From contig CALCSS010000060.1 of NCBI GenBank assembly GCA_937893835.1, forward strand, positions 1 through 28,648: DNA of 28,648 bases, given 5' to 3'. The position numbers and the translations under genes were made by a program. Shown here in pieces: positions 14,480 through 22,992 of the stretch. Source of the DNA: an uncultured Fidelibacterota bacterium (GTDB taxonomy: Bacteria; Fidelibacterota; Marinisomatia; Marinisomatales; UBA1611). The first letter of the stretch is position 1; each line of letters opens with the position of its first letter. The notes beneath the pieces were generated by a model. The model was not told the DNA's origin and ran no database searches. It worked only from the letters and a program-made list of their open reading frames with translations.

Positions 14480-15571
14480 ATGAAGAAAATAGTGGCATTA
14501 TTATTACTGACCCTATCAATGGGGAGCGATTTAGATAAGGTACTTAGAATTTCTGGAAACAATCGTTCAGAGTTAAAAAAAGCAATAAAAAAAGTCCCAA
14601 TGAATCAGCTTGAGGGAATGACATGGCTGCTCACTCATATGCCTGATGAAGACCTTAAGAATTTGTCGGCTGATTTCCTTCTTTCAAATTGTGAGTTAGC
14701 ATACAACGTAAGAGACAATACTTCTTGGGGGATGAAAGTGCCTACCGAGTTATTTCTTAACTATATATTACCATATGCAAACTTGAATGAAAGAGTTGAA
14801 GACTGGCGCCTAGATTTTTACAATAAGTTTTATCCAATCGTTAAGGATGCAACGTCTTCTTATGAGGCAGTCGCCCTTCTCAACCAAAAAATATTTAAAG
14901 AATTGGGTGTTATTTATTCCACGGCCCGCCCAAAGGCAGACCAGTCGCCCTATGAAAGTATTGATGCTGGAATGGCCTCATGTACGGGTCTAAGTATTTT
15001 GCTTATTGATGTTTGTCGAAGTGTGGGAATCCCTGCACGTTTTGTTGGAACACCATTATGGCATAATAATTCTGGCAATCATTCCTGGGTTGAGATATGG
15101 GATGGGCAATGGCATTTTACAGGTGCGGCAGAACCTACAGGTGATAAGTTGAATGATTCCTGGTTTCGAGATCTTGCAAGTAAGGCAACCAAGGGCAGCA
15201 ATAAATATGGGATATTTGCAGCGACATGGGAAGAAACAGATATCTACTTCCCAATGAATTGGCTACCAAATGTTAAAAAATATAACGCAATAGACGTGAC
15301 AGACAGATATGCGACCGACCTGGTAAATGAGGAACTTGTGCCTATTAGAATAAGAGCACTGGACTCATCAGGTAATAGGCAGGAAGTCAAGGTCAGGATC
15401 TTTGGCGAGGATGATTATTCAGCAGAAGGTATTAGCAAAGGTGAGACATGTGATGTAAATGATCATCTAACATTCATGCTCCCCAAAGGGAAGGTATTCA
15501 CACTCCAATCAAGAGAGGTGACCAAGATGGTCAAAGTGGTCAAAGAAGAGATCATTGACCTTGGTCTCTAA
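14480..15571 (+). CDS. Exported transglutaminase-like (papain-fold) protein
   Basis: Predicted periplasmic protein with a transglutaminase-like cysteine-protease fold. A short signal segment spans about residues 1-15. The core has the nucleophile C168 in ASCTGLSILLIDVCRSVG and the histidine H201 in GNHSWVEIWDG; the third residue lies in or after WHFTGAAEPTGD. The N-terminal 150 residues are helical (YILPYANLNE, EDWRLDFY), as is usual in this subfamily; about 280-363 is a beta-rich tail. The frame is open from a TTG at 14441, but ATG 14480 is preferred because it gives a normal signal peptide. Probable role: amidase or peptidase on proteins or cell-wall peptides; the substrate is unknown. The gene stands alone, divergent from the AMP-binding remnant. 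Confidence 0.82.
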   Translation: MKKIVALLLLTLSMGSDLDKVLRISGNNRSELKKAIKKVPMNQLEGMTWLLTHMPDEDLKNLSADFLLSNCELAYNVRDNTSWGMKVPTELFLNYILPYANLNERVEDWRLDFYNKFYPIVKDATSSYEAVALLNQKIFKELGVIYSTARPKADQSPYESIDAGMASCTGLSILLIDVCRSVGIPARFVGTPLWHNNSGNHSWVEIWDGQWHFTGAAEPTGDKLNDSWFRDLASKATKGSNKYGIFAATWEETDIYFPMNWLPNVKKYNAIDVTDRYATDLVNEELVPIRIRALDSSGNRQEVKVRIFGEDDYSAEGISKGETCDVNDHLTFMLPKGKVFTLQSREVTKMVKVVKEEIIDLGL

Positions 15572-15580
15572 GGTGACCAG
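15561..15580. terminator. Weak hairpin between convergent genes
   Basis: TTGGTC (15561-15566) pairs with GACCAG (15575-15580) around an 8-base loop, overlapping the stop of the transglutaminase-like gene. It is followed by an AT-rich stretch but no proper U-run. With only 18 bases between the convergent genes it is the sole terminator candidate, and a weak one. Confidence 0.25.
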
Positions 15581-15589
15581 TAAATAATC

Positions 15590-16210
15590 TTATTTGGGTT
15601 TAACCTTGCGAATGATCTTCAAGGTATCACTGGGCCTTGTATACCAATTCCCAGCAAGTCTTCCAAGTGGTTCAAGTTTATCCAATAGAATGCGACCATC
15701 ATCATATACATCGTCATCAATATGAAATAGTACAACGGTTCCAATGACAATAAAGCCACTGCCTGGTCCTGTCTCACCTATCTCAACGATTTGATTCAAT
15801 TCACATTCAAAACTTATCTTAGACTCTAGCAATCTAGGTGGGGAAACCTTATTTGATGGTTGTGGAGTCAACCCAGAAACTTCAAATTCATCTACAGTGG
15901 GATCAAAATCAGTAGAGCACATTACCATCTGCTCTGCAAAACTTTCAGACACGATATTTATTACAAATTGATTAGAGTCTCGTATATTGATCAGAGTATC
16001 TTTTTCTTTGCCATCCCATCCACGTCGTGCTGGAGCAAACATGATCGTGGGTGGATTGGAGCAAACTCCATTGAAGTATGAAAATGGAGCAATATTATTT
16101 TTCCCTTCCTTTGACAAGGTAGATACAAATGCTATTGGGCGAGGTACAATAGACCCGATCATTAACTTATGTACATCAGTAAATGATATTTTGGCAGGAT
16201 CAAATTTCAT
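15590..16210 (-). CDS. Flavin reductase-like (FMN-binding split barrel) protein
   Basis: Member of the flavin reductase-like split-barrel family, with the typical N-terminus GSIVPRPIAFVSTLSKEGKN, then NIAPFSYFNGVCSNPP and the strand TLINIRDSNQFVINIV. Such proteins bind FMN and use NAD(P)H to reduce flavins or other small acceptors; some supply reduced flavin to a monooxygenase. It is the last gene of the tyrosine-degradation operon, and its ATG overlaps the hmgA stop by 4 bases (ATGA), so it is translationally coupled to hmgA. Its role in the pathway is unknown: no flavin-dependent step exists in the standard homogentisate route. 206 residues is normal for the family. Confidence 0.88.
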   Translation of the reverse strand: MKFDPAKISFTDVHKLMIGSIVPRPIAFVSTLSKEGKNNIAPFSYFNGVCSNPPTIMFAPARRGWDGKEKDTLINIRDSNQFVINIVSESFAEQMVMCSTDFDPTVDEFEVSGLTPQPSNKVSPPRLLESKISFECELNQIVEIGETGPGSGFIVIGTVVLFHIDDDVYDDGRILLDKLEPLGRLAGNWYTRPSDTLKIIRKVKPK

Positions 16211-17355
16211 CTATCCAACCAAGAATATGGATAACCCTCATCATCTATGTTCATTGCGGATTCTGAGATATTAAGTTTTTTGAATGTATCTATCATGACC
16301 GCCAGTTCGTTGGTCTCTTTTGCACCAATTGATTCTTCTATCTTTCCAGGTTGTGGACCATGGGGAAGTCCCATTGGATGGAAAGTTATTGATTCTTTTT
16401 CTATGCCTTTTCTACTCATGAATTCGCCCTCAGCATAATAAATGATCTCATCAGAGTCAACATTGCTATGAGCATAAGGGGCAGGAATTGAATTGGGATG
16501 ATAGTCAAATAGTCTTGGTACAAAAGAGCAAATGACAAAGCCCCTGGTTTGAAAGGTTTGATGAACGGGTGGTGGTTGGTGAATTTTCCCAGTTATAGGC
16601 ATAAAATCATTGATATTGAAAACATAGGGGAAGTAGTACCCATCCCATCCAACAATATCAAATGGATGATGCTGATATGTGTATGTTTGAATTCCTTGCG
16701 TTAGTTTAACATCGACCTCAGTAGGCCTATCTTCAACAGGCCCAACAAATTTTGGTGTAGTGATATCGCGCTCTGAAAATGGTGAATGTTCTAGCAATTG
16801 TCCAAAACTATTACGATAACGATCAGGTGTCTCAACTGGTGTGGGGGACTCAATGACCAGTATTCTCATTTTTGTTTGGACACTTATTTTCCAGATGATG
16901 CCTCTTGGGATTACTAGATAATCACCTGGACTTAGATCAATGTTTCCGAAATTGGACTGGAAATTCCCACGGCCCTCATGTATGAATAAGATCTCATCAG
17001 CACAACCGTTCCTATATGGTGAGGTCATTGAATCATTGGCATGTGCCTTTGATATAATTATATCTGAATTAAAGAAGAGTGGCACTCTGGAAGAGATGCA
17101 ATCTCCACTTGATTTAATCTTGGACGTCAGGATATGCATGTGACGGTGTTTGTCATCAGCGGCGATCAATTCAGTCTTTTTTATTTCACCAATGGCATCA
17201 ACGGAGGTTGGAGGGTTATTATGATAAACATTAGAATAGATATTACTGAATCCACCGCGACTGATCAATTCCTCCCAGAGCAATTCATTTTTTTCATTCC
17301 TGAATTGAATATGTCGCTTTGATGGGATCTTTCCCTGTTTCTGATAAAAAGGCAT
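16207..17355 (-). CDS. hmgA: Homogentisate 1,2-dioxygenase
   Basis: Opens the aromatic ring of homogentisate to give maleylacetoacetate, using a non-haem iron. The double-cupin protein has the expected iron ligands H296 (PYAHSNVD), E303 (SDEIIYY) and H332 (LPHGP). Other conserved blocks are EILFIHEGRGNF (121-132), DYLVIPRG (145-152), FDIVGWDGYYFPYVFNI (232-248), HQPPPVHQTF and CSFVPRLFDYHP. At 382 residues it is of the shorter bacterial type rather than the about 440-residue form. It lies between the fumarylacetoacetate hydrolase gene (6 bases upstream) and the flavin-reductase-like gene (4-base overlap), which confirms its place in tyrosine breakdown. Confidence 0.93.
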   Translation of the reverse strand: MPFYQKQGKIPSKRHIQFRNEKNELLWEELISRGGFSNIYSNVYHNNPPTSVDAIGEIKKTELIAADDKHRHMHILTSKIKSSGDCISSRVPLFFNSDIIISKAHANDSMTSPYRNGCADEILFIHEGRGNFQSNFGNIDLSPGDYLVIPRGIIWKISVQTKMRILVIESPTPVETPDRYRNSFGQLLEHSPFSERDITTPKFVGPVEDRPTEVDVKLTQGIQTYTYQHHPFDIVGWDGYYFPYVFNINDFMPITGKIHQPPPVHQTFQTRGFVICSFVPRLFDYHPNSIPAPYAHSNVDSDEIIYYAEGEFMSRKGIEKESITFHPMGLPHGPQPGKIEESIGAKETNELAVMIDTFKKLNISESAMNIDDEGYPYSWLDR

Positions 17356-17361
17356 AGTTGT

Positions 17362-18348
17362 TTATACTATTTTATTTTCCAAAACACCGAGTTTCTCTAC
17401 TTCTAATCTTACCACATCTCCTTTTTTGATCCACCCGCCAGTATTCTCCGGTCTCAATTCAAGAATACATCCTGTACCAACAGTTCCTGATCCTAGATAT
17501 TCTCCAGGGAGTAGTTTTGTGTTCATAGAGGCACGCTCGATCATTTTTTCAAATGGGTGATATAGGTCATTCGTGTTGCCATCAGATATCAATTCATCAT
17601 TTATATGGCATGTCATTCGGAGATGTAATTTACCTTGTTCATCCCAGGCATCTTCAAGCTCATCTGGAGTAACCATATATGGACCAAAACTAGTTGCAAA
17701 ATCTTTTCCTTTTGCTGGCCCTAGGCTCATTGCCATTTCCTCTCTTTGAAGATCCCTTGCCGACCAATCATTGCAAATAGTATATCCTGCGATGTAATTA
17801 CCTGCAGTCTCTGCTGATATGTCCGATCCTCCATTTGCTAAGATCACTGCGAACTCAAGTTCAAAATCTAATTCTTCTGTCCCTTTAGGATAATTGATAC
17901 TTGAGCCATGCCCGAACATAGCCACGGGGTTAGAAAAATAAAATATGGGAATCTTAAACCAGTCTGGATGCATGTCAAGGCCACGAAGTTTTCTTGCTGA
18001 ACGTACATGTTGCTCAAATGCATAAAAGTCTCTGAAGGATTGAGGGTCTGGGACAGGTGCCATTAGCTCCACATCAGACTCCAAACTGGCAATAGCATCA
18101 CCATTCATATCACTTTCATTTATATTATTGTCTGATAAGAGAGCATCCAATTTGCTTAACTTTTCAAAATTTGATTCCCAATTCTTGAGTGCCTCTTTTA
18201 AGGATGATGGGATATCTACAATATTAATATCTTCATTTTGTTGATTAAGCCAATTGGCACATCGCTCAATATCCACAATGTACGAATTCCTTTTAAAACC
18301 AAATCTTGGTTTAGCATTCCCATTGTTCTGATAGGTTGCAAATTTCAT
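17362..18348 (-). CDS. Fumarylacetoacetate hydrolase (FAH family)
   Basis: Hydrolyses fumarylacetoacetate to fumarate and acetoacetate, the last step of tyrosine degradation. The FAH metal and catalytic residues align with the mammalian enzyme: D107 and H114 (RDFYAFEQH, same spacing of seven), E163 and E165 (DFELEFAV), and D194 (CNDWSARDLQ). GPAKGKDFATSFGPYMVTPDEL matches the lid region. The 328 residues lack the larger N-terminal domain of animal FAH, as in many bacterial members, and members of this superfamily also act on other acylpyruvates, but the neighbours make fumarylacetoacetate the likely substrate. The hpd stop and this ATG abut (TAAATG). Confidence 0.92.
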   Translation of the reverse strand: MKFATYQNNGNAKPRFGFKRNSYIVDIERCANWLNQQNEDINIVDIPSSLKEALKNWESNFEKLSKLDALLSDNNINESDMNGDAIASLESDVELMAPVPDPQSFRDFYAFEQHVRSARKLRGLDMHPDWFKIPIFYFSNPVAMFGHGSSINYPKGTEELDFELEFAVILANGGSDISAETAGNYIAGYTICNDWSARDLQREEMAMSLGPAKGKDFATSFGPYMVTPDELEDAWDEQGKLHLRMTCHINDELISDGNTNDLYHPFEKMIERASMNTKLLPGEYLGSGTVGTGCILELRPENTGGWIKKGDVVRLEVEKLGVLENKIV

Positions 18349-19443
18349 TTATAGATTTCCTCTTTTTTCCTGCTCTCTTTCTATGGATTCAAATAATGCC
18401 TTGAAATTCCCCTTGCCAAAACTATTTGATCCTTTTCTTTGAATGATCTCAAAGAAAAGGGTGGGCCTGTCTTGTAGCGGCTTTGTAAATATCTGTAACA
18501 TATAACCGTTTTCATCATTGTCGACCAGAATTCCAAATTTCTTTAGTTTTTCAATATCCTCATCTATCTCTCCAACCCTGTCGATCAAGTTATCATAATA
18601 AGAATCTGGAGTGGGTAAGAATTCAACTCCATTATTTCGCATTATTTCTACAGAGTGGATTATGTCCTTTGTTGATAGTGCCAGATGTTGTACTCCGGCT
18701 GTTTCGTAATAGTCTATGAACTCTTGTATTTGAGATTTTTTTAATCCTTCCGCTGGTTCATTTATTGGCATTTTCACAATCTCATTTTCATTTGCCATAA
18801 CGATTGAGCGTAGTGAGGAGTATTCTGTTGTTATGTCTTTATCATCCACTGTCCAAAATCGATGCCATCCAAAAACCTTTTCATAGAAATCACATATAGT
18901 TTGCATTTCTCCATCTGGTTGATTTCCAACAATATGATCTATATGAATGAGTCCCAACATTTCTGAATCAATTTTTGGTTGATGTACTTTGTAGCCAGGG
19001 AGAAAGGAGCCTTTGTAATTATTGCGCTCAATAAAAGTATGAATGGTATCACCAAAGGTATGAATGGAAGAGATGACAGCCTCTCCATTACCATCTTTGA
19101 TCTCTGTTGGTTCTAGGGCACTTTTTGCTCCACGACCCAAAGAGGCACTCCAAGCCTCTTCAGCATTGTCTACCGTGAATGCAACGTCTTTTATCCCATC
19201 ACCATGTCGATCAATATGGTCACCTATTTCTGTGTTCTTTTCAAGAGGAGATGTGACAACAAGAAAAATACGACCTTGGTTTAAAACATAACTGACCCTA
19301 TCTCTACATCCTGTCTCAAGACCGCGATAGGCAACAGTTTTGAACCCCATGGTTGTATTGTAGTAATATGCGGTTTGTTTTGCATTGCCAACATAGAGTT
19401 CGCAATGATCAAATCCCTTAATGGAATACGGGGCATCATTCAT
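18349..19443 (-). CDS. hpd: 4-Hydroxyphenylpyruvate dioxygenase
   Basis: Converts 4-hydroxyphenylpyruvate to homogentisate with non-haem iron and oxygen. It has two VOC-fold halves. The catalytic C-terminal half carries the facial triad H170 (HIDHIVGN), H253 (AGVQHLAL) and E332 (LFFEIIQR). The QIQEFIDYY segment and the C-terminal gating helix (SFGKGNFKALFESIEREQEKRG) are typical. 364 residues is normal. Its start overlaps the aminotransferase stop by 4 bases (ATGA), and the fumarylacetoacetate hydrolase ATG follows its stop directly. Aerobic metabolism is implied. Confidence 0.96.
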   Translation of the reverse strand: MNDAPYSIKGFDHCELYVGNAKQTAYYYNTTMGFKTVAYRGLETGCRDRVSYVLNQGRIFLVVTSPLEKNTEIGDHIDRHGDGIKDVAFTVDNAEEAWSASLGRGAKSALEPTEIKDGNGEAVISSIHTFGDTIHTFIERNNYKGSFLPGYKVHQPKIDSEMLGLIHIDHIVGNQPDGEMQTICDFYEKVFGWHRFWTVDDKDITTEYSSLRSIVMANENEIVKMPINEPAEGLKKSQIQEFIDYYETAGVQHLALSTKDIIHSVEIMRNNGVEFLPTPDSYYDNLIDRVGEIDEDIEKLKKFGILVDNDENGYMLQIFTKPLQDRPTLFFEIIQRKGSNSFGKGNFKALFESIEREQEKRGNL

Positions 19444-20525
19444 AATATTTCCTTTAAAGACTCAATAAATCTATCATTCTCTTTTTCAAGTCCTACCGAA
19501 ATTCGAATATAATTTGGCCAACCAAAAGCAGCTAGCTGTCTTACGATAACACCTTTTTCCAATAGTCCCTTTGTCAAATCTGTTGCCCTAGCCTCTGAAT
19601 CCCATATGGTTGTAATGAAATTTGCAATTGAGGGTACATGTTTGACCTTTAATAATTCTAACTCTTGCGTGAGGTAATTCATTCCTTTATTATTTATTTC
19701 AAGAGTTCTAGATAAAAAATCATTGTCATCAAGTGCGGCCAATCCAGCTACCTGGGCCAGCAAGGAAGGTTCAAAGGGGACCTTTACCTTGAGTAAGTTA
19801 TCAATGAGGTCATCATGTGCGAAACCGTATCCAATTCTTATCCCTCCTAGACCATATGCCTTTGAGAAACTACGTAGCGTGATAACATTATCATACCTAT
19901 ACGTCATTGAATCAGGGTAGTCTTCCAAGCCATGTGCAAATTCAAAATAGGCCTCATCAAGAATGATCAGCACTCTCTCTGGTACGTACGAGTAGAATTC
20001 ATCAAATTCTTTTTTTGTTATATATGTACCCATGGGATTATCTGGGTTTGCAATGTAGATGATCTTAGTATAGTCTGTTATTTCTTTTGCCATGGCCTCA
20101 AGGTCATAACGATGTTTTTTCATGGGGACCCAATGGATTCTCTTTCCTGAAGCATACGCCAAAACACGAAAACCAATGAAGGAATTTTTTGCACTGATCA
20201 GTTCATCGTCACTAAGTAAAAAAGTACGCATTATTGTAGACATGATTCCCTCAGACCCTGCACCCAATACTACATTATCTATTTTGACATTGAATCTTTC
20301 ACTCAGTTTTTTTCGCAATTCATATCCTGAGGCATCAGGATATCTATGACTGTCTACCATTGCATTTTGGATTGCGTCCAAGGCTCTGGGAGATGCTCCA
20401 AGTGGATTTTCATTGGATGCTAATTTAATGACATTGTCTAACCCCAATTCTCTCTGTACCTCTTCAATAGGCTTTCCGGGTTTATAACTATTTAATTTTT
20501 TTATGTATGAAGGGACAAGAGGCAT
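19440..20525 (-). CDS. PLP-dependent aminotransferase, HisC-like, probable aromatic aminotransferase
   Basis: Fold-type I aminotransferase of the histidinol-phosphate/aromatic aminotransferase group. Key residues are NPDNPMG (160-166), D190 in ILDEAYFEF, the PLP lysine K222 in RSFSKAYGLGG and R230 (GIRIGYG). The N-terminus (IKLASNENPLGASPRA) is typical of HisC. By sequence alone it would be called HisC, but it heads the tyrosine operon and overlaps hpd by 4 bases (ATGA), so transamination of tyrosine to 4-hydroxyphenylpyruvate is the likely job. It could serve both roles if no other hisC exists in the genome. 361 residues is normal. The operon promoter should lie in the gap with sfsA. Confidence 0.88.
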   Translation of the reverse strand: MPLVPSYIKKLNSYKPGKPIEEVQRELGLDNVIKLASNENPLGASPRALDAIQNAMVDSHRYPDASGYELRKKLSERFNVKIDNVVLGAGSEGIMSTIMRTFLLSDDELISAKNSFIGFRVLAYASGKRIHWVPMKKHRYDLEAMAKEITDYTKIIYIANPDNPMGTYITKKEFDEFYSYVPERVLIILDEAYFEFAHGLEDYPDSMTYRYDNVITLRSFSKAYGLGGIRIGYGFAHDDLIDNLLKVKVPFEPSLLAQVAGLAALDDNDFLSRTLEINNKGMNYLTQELELLKVKHVPSIANFITTIWDSEARATDLTKGLLEKGVIVRQLAAFGWPNYIRISVGLEKENDRFIESLKEIL

Positions 20526-20612
20526 GGATGTTGAATATATTTGTTAGGTCAAATTTACAAAGAATTATGTATTTCCTAATGACAGATAAAAAACTTGATC
20601 ATATGCTTGTCC
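20526..20612. promoter_or_regulatory. Divergent intergenic region, tyrosine operon / sfsA
   Basis: This 87-base AT-rich gap must hold the promoter of the five-gene tyrosine operon (minus) and that of the sfsA run (plus). I find only poor -35/-10 pairs in either direction and no convincing operator palindrome. Confidence 0.3.
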
Positions 20613-21320
20613 ATGAAGATTGATGGCCCACTGGTTCCTGCTATTTTTATTGAACGACCCAATCGTTTTATAACGATAATTGAAATAGGTGGCAAAGAGT
20701 ACAGGAGTCACTTGCCTGATCCAGGCAGGCTAAAAGAACTACTTGTACCTGGAGCATCGCTTTTAGCTAGACCGGCACCTAAAGATACAAATAGAAAAAC
20801 TGCCTTTACGACGGTCATGGTCAATATGGAAGGACAATGGATATCACTTGTCTCAACTCTTCCAAATTATTTTATTAAGTATGCTTTACAAAATAACACA
20901 CTACCCATTTTGAGTTCATATAGATTAGTAAGACCAGAGGTTACTGTGAAGGATCATAGATTTGATTTTCTTTTAAATGATAATAATGGGAAAGATTTTT
21001 ACCTTGAGGTAAAGTCCGTTACCTATGTTAGAAATGGTATCGCTCAGTTTCCTGATGCTGTTACATTGAGAGGTATGAAGCATGCGAAGGCATTAATGGC
21101 TCTGATAAATAATGAAAATAATGCTGCTGGGATATTATTTGTATGTCAGAGGCCAGATGCAATTTCATTTGAACCTATGTGGGAAAGAGATCCAAATTTT
21201 TCATCAGCTTTAATTGATGCTTATAGAGCAGGAGTTAAGGTCTGGTGCATAACACTGAATGTCTCGCAAACAGAAATAACATTTAACAATGAGATACCAG
21301 TAAATTTGGAAAAAAGATAA
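20613..21320 (+). CDS. sfsA: SfsA family protein
   Basis: SfsA (sugar fermentation stimulation protein A) is a widespread protein with an OB-like N-terminal part and a nuclease-like C-terminal fold; its exact function is unsettled. Typical blocks are GPLVPAIFIERPNRF, SHLPDPGRLKELLVPGA, the nuclease-like core RFDFLLNDN followed by FYLEVKSVTY (D, E and K of an ExK-type site), and FPDAVTLRGMKHAKAL. A TTG at 20595 opens the same frame, but ATG 20613 matches the family N-terminus (MKIDGPL). The product has 235 residues. The next gene begins at the base after the stop. Confidence 0.93.
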   Translation: MKIDGPLVPAIFIERPNRFITIIEIGGKEYRSHLPDPGRLKELLVPGASLLARPAPKDTNRKTAFTTVMVNMEGQWISLVSTLPNYFIKYALQNNTLPILSSYRLVRPEVTVKDHRFDFLLNDNNGKDFYLEVKSVTYVRNGIAQFPDAVTLRGMKHAKALMALINNENNAAGILFVCQRPDAISFEPMWERDPNFSSALIDAYRAGVKVWCITLNVSQTEITFNNEIPVNLEKR

Positions 21321-22991
21321 GTGCGTAACAAAAAAAAGATCAAGGGCTTATTATTAAAGCAATTAGTCCTCATATTATTTATTTCATGTGCGGCTGTGAT
21401 GTCGCCTCCTGGTGGGCCAAAGGATGAAACTCCACCAGAGTTGATCGAGACCTTTCCTCCTGATGGTACAACACACTTCGAGGGAGGAAGAGTTGAATTA
21501 TTGTTCTCAGAATACTTAGATGAGAACACAGTTGACAGGGCAATAGCTATTTTACCGTCCTTAAAGGAGAAACCAGACATAACTTATAGCGGGAAGAAGG
21601 TTTATATCGATTTCCCGGACTCCCTTTTCATGAACCAGACATATATCATTTCAATCAACAGGGATCTAGGTGATGAGCACAGAGTGAAACTTTCACAGGG
21701 AATTCAGGTGGCCTTCTCCACAGGGCCTCAAATTGATCAAGGAGCTATATCTGGTACAGTTCAGTATTCAAAAGATGCATCGTTGAATCTTTGGAAAATT
21801 CAAAATGAATTAGACCAAATAAAATTTTATGAAAGGGTTCCTGATTATGTGATTGATGCATCAAGTGAAGGTCACTACGAATTTAAATTTTTATCTTTGG
21901 GCGAATACAGAATTGCCGCTGTTGATAGAACATTGTCTGGTACACCAATAGTCTCAGATAGATTCGCATATGGCCTTAGTTGGTTGCCTATAATAGGACT
22001 AGGCAGCGATGAGAACGTGGAAGGTGTCAATATTCAGATTCCAGATAGACTTGGTGGGATAAGGATGATAAGCGCTGAATCTTTTCAAGAGTCTTGGGGT
22101 AGAATATCTTTTTCAGAAAGTATAAAAGATGTAATAAATGAAATACAATTAGAGATCACTGATGATGATTCATCGATGGTCAATGCAGACTTTTTCGAAG
22201 ACCCGAAGGATAATGAAAAATTATATTTTTTATTGGACGATCCTATGAACGGTTATATTTCAATTAAATCAAAAACGCTTAATAAATGGAACACTACGTT
22301 GGTTGACTCTGGAAGTATACGTGTTAAGATGGAATCCAATATCGATACAGTAGCACTGTCTATTGTACAGCCAAATGCTAAATACCAACTTCACATTGAA
22401 TCAGATCATATAAGACCATTGAAGATCATTTTTTCTAATTTGGTAGAATTAGACCAATATGAAAATTTATTTTCTATGTTAAAAGATTCAGTTTTGATTC
22501 CATACACTATCAATTGGGACTCACCAATATCATTGAGTTTGGCTCCAAAAGAAAATTGGGAACCTAGATCAACTTATAATTTGAAAATATCCAGAGATGA
22601 GATCACACCAGCCTTTGGAATGGCTCTAAAAGATTCAATAACATCGATCACCTTTAAAACAAGCGACTACCAGGGCTTTGGATCATTAATTATTAACTCT
22701 CATCCTAATTCAAATAGCAGCATTATAGCCGAATTGATAAAAATGGAAAAATCTGATACTGTTTTTAGATCAGTTGTAAATTTAAAAGGCACAACAACTA
22801 TGGATAATGTACCTGAAGGAAACTATTCTTTAATGTTTTTTCAAGATAGTGATAGTAATATGCAATATTCACATGGAAGAATTGATCCATATCGTACTGC
22901 TGAATGGTTCTATCATTACCCCGATACTGTGAAGATTCGTACCAATTGGGATATAGAACTTCAAGAGATCGATCTTAACCCGATCCAATGA
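21321..22991 (+). CDS. Ig-like domain lipoprotein
   Basis: Predicted lipoprotein with a bacterial SbsA-type Ig-like domain. The lipobox LFISC puts the lipidated cysteine at residue 23, followed by the characteristic SPPGGPKDETPPEL. Residues about 36-132 are the Ig-like domain (ELIETFPPDGTT, RVELLFSEYLDENTV, QGIQVAFSTGP). The rest (about 135-556) is beta-rich with no recognised catalytic motif; late segments such as TMDNVPEGNYSLMFFQDSD look like carboxypeptidase-regulatory-type modules. The GTG start directly follows the sfsA stop with only a weak purine stretch before it, which suggests coupled translation. It probably acts in the periplasm or at the surface; function unknown. Confidence 0.82.
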   Translation: MRNKKKIKGLLLKQLVLILFISCAAVMSPPGGPKDETPPELIETFPPDGTTHFEGGRVELLFSEYLDENTVDRAIAILPSLKEKPDITYSGKKVYIDFPDSLFMNQTYIISINRDLGDEHRVKLSQGIQVAFSTGPQIDQGAISGTVQYSKDASLNLWKIQNELDQIKFYERVPDYVIDASSEGHYEFKFLSLGEYRIAAVDRTLSGTPIVSDRFAYGLSWLPIIGLGSDENVEGVNIQIPDRLGGIRMISAESFQESWGRISFSESIKDVINEIQLEITDDDSSMVNADFFEDPKDNEKLYFLLDDPMNGYISIKSKTLNKWNTTLVDSGSIRVKMESNIDTVALSIVQPNAKYQLHIESDHIRPLKIIFSNLVELDQYENLFSMLKDSVLIPYTINWDSPISLSLAPKENWEPRSTYNLKISRDEITPAFGMALKDSITSITFKTSDYQGFGSLIINSHPNSNSSIIAELIKMEKSDTVFRSVVNLKGTTTMDNVPEGNYSLMFFQDSDSNMQYSHGRIDPYRTAEWFYHYPDTVKIRTNWDIELQEIDLNPIQ

Positions 22992-22992
22992 T

